5,147 bases of DNA from an uncultured Bacillota bacterium (lineage in GTDB: Bacteria > Bacillota_I > Bacilli_A > RF39 > UBA660), in NCBI GenBank assembly GCA_945928335.1, contig CAMENK010000052.1, positions 1 through 5,147 on the forward strand, read 5' to 3'. The notes beneath the pieces were generated by a model. The model did not search any database. It was not told the DNA's origin and saw nothing but the letters and a program-made list of their open reading frames with translations. A program made the translations under genes and the position numbers. Shown here one piece after another: positions 1-4,872 of this stretch (position 1 is its first letter; each line of letters starts with the position of its first letter).

Positions 1-30
1 AAAGTTAGAAAATGCTTTCTAGCTTTTTTT
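1..30 (+). terminator. Rho-independent terminator (or attenuator) before the response regulator
   Basis: Bases 1-11 pair with 16-26 in an 11-bp stem with one G-T wobble and a 4-nt loop (12-15), and the T-run reaches base 30. The last T is followed directly by the SD GGAGGT (31-36) of the response regulator. It most likely ends an upstream gene outside the window. Because no promoter fits between it and the next gene, expression of that gene must come from readthrough or from a promoter upstream of the hairpin, so an attenuator role is also possible. Confidence 0.75.
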
Positions 31-41
31 GGAGGTAAAAG

Positions 42-704
42 ATGAACATATTAGTAGTTGATGATGAAAAACTTATTAGAAGTGTAATAAAAGATTATCT
101 AGAAAATGAAAAAATGATGGTATATGAAGCAGAAAATGGAGAAGAAGCCTTAAGAGTTTTTAAAGAAGAAAAAATAAATTTAATAATTTTAGATGTCATG
201 ATGCCCAAAATGGATGGAATTGAAACTCTAAAAGAAATAAGAAAAATTAGTGAAGTACCAGTAATAATGTTAACAGCAATAAAAGAAGAAATGGATAAAC
301 TTCATTCATTCGATTTGGGTGTTGATGATTATGTTACAAAACCATTTAGTCCTAAAGAATTAGTAAGTCGTGTAAAAGCAATACTTAGAAGATGCGGATT
401 ATTAAAAGAAATATATAAATACAAAACTTTGGAAATAGACTATCAAGGTAGAAAAGTAACAGTAGATGGAAAAACTCTAAATTTAACACCAAAGGAATAT
501 GAATTATTAACATACTTTATAGAAAACAAAGGAATAGCAATATCTAGAGAAAGATTATTAAATACTATCTGGGGTTATGATTTCTATGGAGATGATAGAA
601 CGGTAGATACTCATATAAAAATGTTAAGAAAAAATCTTGGAAAATATAATTATTTAATAAAAACTATTAGAAAAGTAGGTTATAAATATGAAACAGAAGA
701 CTAG
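42..704 (+). CDS. OmpR/PhoB-family response regulator
   Basis: This is a cytoplasmic DNA-binding response regulator of 220 residues, the usual length for the family. The N-terminal receiver domain (about 1-118) has the acidic pair D7/D8, the phospho-acceptor D51 in LDVMMPKMDG, the switch T78 in MLTA, and the conserved K100-P101-F102. The C-terminal winged-helix domain (about 125-217) has the family landmarks LTPKEYELL (148-156), W177, and the recognition-helix region RTVDTHIKMLRKNLG (186-200) ending in IRKVGYKYE. The ATG is set by the strong SD GGAGGT at 31-36. It overlaps the downstream kinase gene by 17 nt, so the two should be translated together and D51 is expected to be phosphorylated by that kinase. 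The target genes cannot be read from the sequence. The nearest candidates are the unit at 2051-2236 and the pilus locus, but no regulator site is evident. Confidence 0.95.
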   Translation: MNILVVDDEKLIRSVIKDYLENEKMMVYEAENGEEALRVFKEEKINLIILDVMMPKMDGIETLKEIRKISEVPVIMLTAIKEEMDKLHSFDLGVDDYVTKPFSPKELVSRVKAILRRCGLLKEIYKYKTLEIDYQGRKVTVDGKTLNLTPKEYELLTYFIENKGIAISRERLLNTIWGYDFYGDDRTVDTHIKMLRKNLGKYNYLIKTIRKVGYKYETED

Positions 705-2067
705 AAAACTAACATATAAAATATGGATATATCTAGCTTTATTTCTAACTTTAATAATAGCTTTAATATGGATACTTCAAGTATCATTTTTAGATATATT
801 TTATGAATATAGAACAACTAGAACTGTAGAAAAAATAGCAATTAAAACAAATTATTATTATGAAAAGCAAAAAGATACTACTGATTTAGATAAATTAGCT
901 TATGAAAATAATGCATGTATAGAGATAGAAAGAGATAGTGAAATAATATATAGTTCTAATAAATCTAGAGGCTGTTTAGTAAGTGAAAGCAGTGTAAGTT
1001 ATAAACTAGACTTTACAATAAGCAACAAAAAAACTATGACTTATAAATTAATAAATCCTGTATTAAATAATAAAACTTTAATAAATGCTATAAAACTAGA
1101 TGATAATACTTATGCATATATTAATTTAAGTTTAGAACCTACTGATCCTGCAATAAATGTAATAAGAGATGAATTAATATTTATAACTATAATAATATAT
1201 CTATCTTCATTTATACTTGCATACTTTATAAGTAAAAGAATATCAACTCCTATATTAAAAATAAACAAATTGGCAAAAAGAATGGCTAAAGGAGATTTTG
1301 ATACTCCAATAGTTGTAAATGAAAATATTGAAGAAATTAAAGAATTATCTTCTACATTAAATCAAACTAGAAAAGAACTATCTAAAATAAATGAAACAAG
1401 AAAAGATTTACTTGCTAATGTAAGCCATGATTTAAAAACACCTTTAACAATGATCCAAGCATATGCAGAAATGGCTAGAGATTTAAATAAAGATAATGAA
1501 GAAAAAAGAACAGAAAACTTAAATATAATAATTGAAGAAAGTGAAAGACTAAATGAATTAGTAAATAATATTTTAGAATTATCTAAAAGTGAAGCTAATA
1601 TGGATATTTTAAATAAAGAAAAATTTAATTTAACTCAAGAAATAAAAATAATTTTAGATAGATTTAACTATCTTAGAGAAAAAGAAGGATATAACTTTAT
1701 TTTTAATGTAAATAAAGAATATGTTGTTAAAGCTGATAAAAATAAAATAGATCAAGTTATTTATAACTTACTTATAAATGCCATAAATTATACAGGTGAT
1801 GATAAAAAAGTAACAGTAGATATTGAGGAAAATAAAAAATATCTAAGAGTAAAAATAACTGATACTGGTAAAGGTATAAAAAAAGAAGATATAGATAAAA
1901 TATGGAATAAATATTATAAGAATGAAAAGAACCATAAAAGAACTAAACTAGGTACTGGATTAGGATTATCAATAGTAAAAAATATTTTAATTAAACATGA
2001 CTTCAAATATGGCGTAATTTCTAAGCCTGGAAAAGGTTCTACATTCTATTTTGACATTAACATATAA
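688..2067 (+). CDS. Membrane sensor histidine kinase (HAMP-HisKA-HATPase)
   Basis: This 459-residue sensor kinase has TM1 at about 12-33, an extracytoplasmic domain at about 34-160, TM2 at about 162-181, a HAMP linker at about 182-235 (P188; EEIKEL 215-220), a HisKA domain with the phospho-acceptor H247 in NVSHDLKTPL, and a HATPase_c domain. The ATPase boxes are intact: N box DQVIYNLLINAIN (355-367), G1 DTGKGI (392-397), F-box-like region WNKYYKNEKNHKR (406-418), and G2 GTGLGLSIVK (422-431). It should autophosphorylate on H247 and pass phosphate to D51 of the overlapping regulator. The start ATG at 688 has only a weak SD (AGTAGGT, 674-680), consistent with translational coupling. The sensor domain is not one I recognise. 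It carries two cysteines, C77 and C96, which could form a disulfide outside the cell. The signal sensed is unknown. Confidence 0.94.
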   Translation: MKQKTRKLTYKIWIYLALFLTLIIALIWILQVSFLDIFYEYRTTRTVEKIAIKTNYYYEKQKDTTDLDKLAYENNACIEIERDSEIIYSSNKSRGCLVSESSVSYKLDFTISNKKTMTYKLINPVLNNKTLINAIKLDDNTYAYINLSLEPTDPAINVIRDELIFITIIIYLSSFILAYFISKRISTPILKINKLAKRMAKGDFDTPIVVNENIEEIKELSSTLNQTRKELSKINETRKDLLANVSHDLKTPLTMIQAYAEMARDLNKDNEEKRTENLNIIIEESERLNELVNNILELSKSEANMDILNKEKFNLTQEIKIILDRFNYLREKEGYNFIFNVNKEYVVKADKNKIDQVIYNLLINAINYTGDDKKVTVDIEENKKYLRVKITDTGKGIKKEDIDKIWNKYYKNEKNHKRTKLGTGLGLSIVKNILIKHDFKYGVISKPGKGSTFYFDINI

Positions 2068-2079
2068 AATTCATATAAA
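2051..2079 (+). promoter_or_regulatory. Sigma-A type promoter inside the 3' end of the kinase gene
   Basis: A perfect -35 TTGACA (2051-2056) is followed by a 17-bp spacer and -10 TATAAA (2074-2079). Transcription would begin near 2086. The -35 lies in the last codons of the kinase gene, and no long ORF begins downstream before the hairpin at 2205. The promoter therefore points to the short transcript described at 2086-2236. AT-rich DNA gives chance -10 matches, but an exact -35 at the ideal spacing is less likely by chance. Confidence 0.6.
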
Positions 2080-2133
2080 TTACACAATAATTTCACTTTA
2101 GTTTGATAAACTTATATCAGAAAGAAGGTGAAA

Positions 2134-2169
2134 ATGAAGAAAAGAAAAATTGTAACAATAAATATTTAA
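2134..2169 (+). CDS. Possible 11-residue peptide MKKRKIVTINI
   Basis: An ATG at 2134 is preceded by an SD-like AGAAGGTG (2123-2130) and opens a frame of 11 codons before TAA at 2167. The product would be a very small basic peptide with a short hydrophobic end, without a signal peptide or recognised motif. The SD lies in the 3' arm of a predicted 9-bp stem, so translation may depend on unfolding. It sits inside the candidate small transcript. SD-like purine runs are common at this base composition and the ORF is very short, so it may be chance. No function is assigned. Confidence 0.3.
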   Translation: MKKRKIVTINI

Positions 2170-2204
2170 TCCTCAAAAACCTATAAAATCACATATAAAC
2201 TTTT

Positions 2205-2236
2205 AAGAGACACGATTTATAAGTGCCTCTTTTATA
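2205..2236 (+). terminator. Terminator-like hairpin downstream of the two-component system
   Basis: AAGAG-A-CAC (2205-2213) pairs with GTG-C-CTCTT (2223-2231) across one internal A/C mismatch and a 9-nt loop, and is followed by TTTATATTTATTT. It would end the candidate small transcript and any readthrough from the kinase gene. The T-run is interrupted by A, so efficiency may be moderate. On the opposite strand the stem is not followed by a T-run, so it acts in the + direction only. Confidence 0.6.
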
Positions 2237-2260
2237 TTTATTTAACTATATATAAAAGAA

Positions 2261-2289
2261 TTGACAACAATTTATATTTTTTGTAAAAT
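2261..2289 (+). promoter_or_regulatory. Sigma-A type promoter for the six-helix membrane protein
   Basis: A perfect -35 TTGACA (2261-2266), a 17-bp spacer and -10 TAAAAT (2284-2289) place the transcript start near 2296, about 20 nt before the GTG start of the next gene. It lies just after the hairpin at 2205-2236, so the membrane protein is expressed separately from the two-component system. No operator-like inverted repeat is evident around it. Confidence 0.75.
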
Positions 2290-2315
2290 TACTTATAGAA
2301 TAGAGGTGGTTAAAA

Positions 2316-3035
2316 GTGAAAAAAACACTAAAAAATTCTGATTTATCTTTAATAACACAAGTATTATTAAGTTTGTTAATTATGATAATGGGCATAATAA
2401 TAATGATATTTAAATCATTTGGACTTGTTGAAATAGTATTATATATATCAATACTATTCTATGTATTAGCTTTTTTATCAATATTAGCATATTTTATTAA
2501 AAGAAAAGAAGGAGATTATGAAATACTTTTATTAGCTTTAATAAGTGTTATTACTGCAACATTCTTGTTCTTATTTAAAAATGATAATGTACTAATGATA
2601 TTAGGAATAGGAATGACTATCTTTACTATTCTAGAAATAATGAATCGTATTTATAAAATATTCACTCTAAAAAAAGAAGAAAACTTTATGTGGATAATTA
2701 AGTTTATAATAACATTTGTTATTGGAGTTTTAGGTTTACTAACAACAATAAACCTATTTAAAGAAATAACTGTACAAACTATGATGATAGCTTATTACTT
2801 CATAACTTTTGGATTTTTACTATCTATAGAAAACTTTATAGAATTATTTATGACAGATAAACAGTTTAAGAAAATATTATCTAAAATGCTTGATGAAGAT
2901 CCATATAGTAATTTAGAAAATATTAAAGAAGATAGAATTAAAAAAATAGAGGAACAAAATAAAAAGAAAACTACAAGTGTAAAGAAAAATCAAAAAAGTG
3001 TAAAGACTAAAACTAAAAAAAATACTAATAAATAA
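2316..3035 (+). CDS. Six-helix membrane protein, HdeD/DUF308-like, with Lys-rich tail
   Basis: This 239-residue integral membrane protein has six predicted helices at about 12-33, 37-62, 69-87, 90-113, 124-147 and 153-176. They are arranged as three helical hairpins of similar pattern, an architecture seen in HdeD/DUF308-like proteins. That family link rests on topology and is tentative. The cytoplasmic tail (about 200-239) is highly basic: 14 of the last 36 residues are Lys and no acidic residue follows position 213. It includes a 7-residue repeat starting SVKKNQK and SVKTKTK, encoded by an 11-nt direct repeat (2975-2985, 2996-3006). The GTG start is supported by AGAGGTGG (2302-2309) 6 nt upstream and by the promoter at 2261. 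No terminator separates it from the pilin gene 66 nt downstream, so readthrough into that locus is possible. HdeD in enterobacteria is linked to acid stress. No function is claimed here. Confidence 0.85.
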   Translation: MKKTLKNSDLSLITQVLLSLLIMIMGIIIMIFKSFGLVEIVLYISILFYVLAFLSILAYFIKRKEGDYEILLLALISVITATFLFLFKNDNVLMILGIGMTIFTILEIMNRIYKIFTLKKEENFMWIIKFIITFVIGVLGLLTTINLFKEITVQTMMIAYYFITFGFLLSIENFIELFMTDKQFKKILSKMLDEDPYSNLENIKEDRIKKIEEQNKKKTTSVKKNQKSVKTKTKKNTNK

Positions 3036-3042
3036 CAAAATA

Positions 3043-3071
3043 TTGATAATACAAAAAAATTAAGGTATAAT
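3043..3071 (+). promoter_or_regulatory. Strong sigma-A type promoter of the pilus operon
   Basis: The -35 TTGATA (3043-3048), a 17-bp spacer and a perfect -10 TATAAT (3066-3071) predict a start near 3078 and a short 5' leader. The leader carries the strongest SD in the window, AAAGGAGGAGG (3085-3095), 6 nt before the pilin ATG. Strong promoter and strong SD fit a highly expressed major subunit. It starts 8 nt after the stop codon of the membrane protein gene. Confidence 0.8.
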
Positions 3072-3101
3072 AATTTTAGAAAATAAAGGAGGAGGATATA
3101 A

Positions 3102-3371
3102 ATGAAAGAGGCAACTGGTGAATTAAACATGACAGTTATCACTGTAATAGCAATAGCAGCTGTAGCAGCTTTATTCTATGCGTTTGTATGGCCAATGATT
3201 CAAAGAACTATAGTTCAACAAACTTGCAATACTTATGGTGCAGGATATAAAGCTACAAAATCAACAGATTCTTCTACATGTAACACATCAAGTGACAAAA
3301 CTAGCTGTTGGGTATGTAAATGTGATGATACATCTAAAGGATGTTCAGGAGACATTGTTGTTAATGACTAA
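3102..3371 (+). CDS. Small Cys-rich pilin-like protein (putative major Tad/Flp-type pilin)
   Basis: This is an 89-residue protein with a short N-terminal leader (MKEATGELN), one hydrophobic helix at about 10-30 and a small exported C-terminal domain. The size and single-helix layout resemble Flp-type pilins of Tad systems. The exported domain has six cysteines: C42, C60, C69, C72, C74 and C81, including a CxxCxC cluster (69-74), so up to three disulfides are possible. The leader is not a standard prepilin site: G6 is followed by E7, rather than by a mature N-terminus with Glu at +5, so cleavage is uncertain. The strong promoter, the best SD in the window and first place in an operon with TadE-like and TadZ-like genes support a major-subunit role. 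Its codons look less AT-rich than its neighbours, as expected for high expression. The Cys-rich domain is unlike typical Flp pilins and might instead be a surface adhesin or capping protein. Confidence 0.7.
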   Translation: MKEATGELNMTVITVIAIAAVAALFYAFVWPMIQRTIVQQTCNTYGAGYKATKSTDSSTCNTSSDKTSCWVCKCDDTSKGCSGDIVVND

Positions 3372-3397
3372 ATAAAATAAAAAAAGGAGTATTATAA

Positions 3398-3862
3398 ATG
3401 AGAGAGTCAATAGGTGGAACTTGGTTGTTGGGCTTTGTAGTACTATTTATAGTACTCTTTTCTGCTTTCTTAGCCTTTTCAATAAACTATACCAAGGCAT
3501 TTAAAGTTAAAAATTTTATAATAAATACCATTGAAGAAAATGATGGATTTAGTGAATATAGTGGTAGTAATATATCAGCAGAATCTGATGAAACCTTAAA
3601 TAGAGGTGGAAGCACTACTGAAGAAAAAGTTTATTACTATTTGAGAAAAACAGGATATACTACTACAACAATTGGTGTTGACAAATGTGAAGAAGATATA
3701 CAATGGCATGAAGGTGGATATTGTGTTAAAAAAATTGCTACTAGCAATGGTGCTTATTATAAAGTTACATCTTTTATAAATATAGAAATACCTTTAATAT
3801 GGCAAACATTTACAATACCTATTAAAGGCGAAACAAAAGTATTGTATTATACTAATGATTAA
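3398..3862 (+). CDS. TadE-like minor pilin / pseudopilin
   Basis: This 154-residue protein has a short leader (MRESIGGTW), a single transmembrane helix at about 9-28 and an exported domain of about 125 residues. After the helix it continues as an amphipathic helix (INYTKAFKVKN), as pilin-like proteins do. It ends in apparent beta strands (FINIEIPLIW, FTIPIKGETKVLYY), a pattern like the end of TadE-type pseudopilins. C97 and C109 may form a disulfide. Its first residues share M-[KR]-E-[AS]-x-G with the preceding pilin-like protein, suggesting common handling. It starts 26 nt after that gene with SD AAGGAG (3384-3389) and is followed 17 nt later by the TadZ-like gene. The TadE assignment is by layout and context. 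The usual charged residue at +5 of a prepilin is absent, so confidence is moderate. Confidence 0.6.
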   Translation: MRESIGGTWLLGFVVLFIVLFSAFLAFSINYTKAFKVKNFIINTIEENDGFSEYSGSNISAESDETLNRGGSTTEEKVYYYLRKTGYTTTTIGVDKCEEDIQWHEGGYCVKKIATSNGAYYKVTSFINIEIPLIWQTFTIPIKGETKVLYYTND

Positions 3863-3879
3863 ATACGAGGAGGTTTAAC

Positions 3880-4863
3880 ATGAATGTAATAATAGCAAAT
3901 AAATATAAAGAAATGTTATTAAGTTTAGATATACCTGTAATAAAATCTTTAGAAGGCGTTTATGATGTTAATGATATAATAGAAAATTTCACAAATTTCT
4001 ATTTTGATAGAATGATATTAGATATAACAGCAATTAAAGATTATACAAATCTAGATAACTTACAAAAATTGAGTATAAACTTAGATATGGGGAAAGTAAT
4101 ATTACTTTTGGATGATAGTGAAGAAAGCTCTAGTAGTGCTTATTTATCAAAATTAATATCTATGGGTATTTATAATTTTACTAGAAATGTAGATGGTATA
4201 AATTACTTGCTTCAAAACCCAAACTCATATAGAGATGTAGCGCATATTCATAATATGAATTTAGAAGGTAGTTACGGAGATGATTTAGGAGGAACAACTA
4301 GAGTAATAGGCGTGAAAAGTTTAACTGAAGGAGCAGGCGCTACTACACTTATATATATGATGAAAAAAAATCTAGAAACTAATTATAGTGTATGCGCGAT
4401 GGAAGTAGATAAAAGAGATTTTACTTACTTTGATGATAAAGAAATGATACATACTACAAGTCTGGATTTGCCTAAGGAAATAATGAAAAGAAGAGATTAT
4501 AATATAATTTTACTTGATTTAAATAATTATAGTGATCCAGATATATGCAATAATGTATTATGTTTAGTTGAACCATCAATATTAAAATTAAATAAAATGT
4601 TAAAAAGAGATAGAAGAATATTTGAAAAACATAGTAATGATAAAATAATATTAAATCAAAGTTATGTAACAAATAGTGAGTTGCCTGACTTTGAATATGA
4701 GGCAAGATGTAAAGTGTATGCAAATATACCAAGTATGAATGATAGAGAAAATTATCATCAAGAAATAGATAATTTATTAGCTAAATTAGGATTTACTAAA
4801 CAAGCATCAAGTGGTACTAGTGAATCAGCTAAAGATAAGTTATTAGGTATATTTAAGATGTAG
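3880..4863 (+). CDS. tadZ: TadZ/CpaE-like pilus localization protein (MinD/ParA fold, divergent P-loop)
   Basis: This cytoplasmic protein has 327 residues. The N-terminal part (about 1-125) resembles a receiver domain: D48 lies where the phospho-acceptor would be, but the acidic pair at the end of strand 1 is missing (IIANK) and no KP follows strand 5 (YNFTRN), so phosphorylation is unlikely. TadZ/CpaE proteins carry such atypical receivers. The second part (about 141-300) is MinD/ParA-like with the P-loop TEGAGATT (149-156), EVD (175-177) in place of the usual second-strand acidic motif, and a Walker B-like YNIILLDLNN (207-216). Both lysines of the deviant Walker A are absent (T149, A154). 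In this family TadZ/CpaE organizes the pilus machine, often at the pole. A Ser/Thr-rich linker (about 308-316) leads to a final amphipathic segment, AKDKLLGIFKM, that could bind membrane. SD GAGGAGGT (3866-3873) sets the ATG. The next gene starts 9 nt later. Confidence 0.75.
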   Translation: MNVIIANKYKEMLLSLDIPVIKSLEGVYDVNDIIENFTNFYFDRMILDITAIKDYTNLDNLQKLSINLDMGKVILLLDDSEESSSSAYLSKLISMGIYNFTRNVDGINYLLQNPNSYRDVAHIHNMNLEGSYGDDLGGTTRVIGVKSLTEGAGATTLIYMMKKNLETNYSVCAMEVDKRDFTYFDDKEMIHTTSLDLPKEIMKRRDYNIILLDLNNYSDPDICNNVLCLVEPSILKLNKMLKRDRRIFEKHSNDKIILNQSYVTNSELPDFEYEARCKVYANIPSMNDRENYHQEIDNLLAKLGFTKQASSGTSESAKDKLLGIFKM

Positions 4864-4872
4864 GAGGGTTTT

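Larger units (their letters stand above)
2086..2236 (+). ncRNA. Candidate small transcript of about 150 nt (sRNA or mini-mRNA)
   Basis: The region between the promoter at 2051-2079 and the hairpin at 2205-2236 has the boundaries of an independent small RNA gene. Its 5' part can fold: TTTCACTTT (2091-2099) pairs with AAGGTGAAA (2125-2133), burying an SD, with a small GTTT/AAAC hairpin (2101-2111) in the loop. The centre carries an 11-codon ORF, followed by an apparently unpaired CCTCAAAAACC (2171-2181), a C-rich patch able to pair with GAGG of SD sequences. It matches no riboswitch or known RNA family that I can recognise. It could be a regulatory RNA, a peptide-coding mRNA, or both. The transcript and its ends are inferred. 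Confidence 0.4.

Noticed and set aside
2068..2315. Riboswitch or T-box in the gap before the membrane protein gene
   Set aside because: The hairpin at 2205-2236 is followed by a separate promoter at 2261, so it does not sit in the leader of the next gene, and no conserved riboswitch or T-box motif was recognised.
2975..3006. Two copies of AAGTGTAAAGA, considered as a regulator-binding direct repeat upstream of the pilus promoter
   Set aside because: The 21-nt period keeps the reading frame and encodes a repeated SVK unit in the Lys-rich tail, so a coding explanation is enough.
4472..4732. Open frame on the minus strand inside the TadZ-like gene
   Set aside because: It lies wholly within a well-supported + strand gene, has no convincing SD, and its product is a low-complexity Tyr/Leu/His-rich string typical of the antisense of AT-rich coding DNA.
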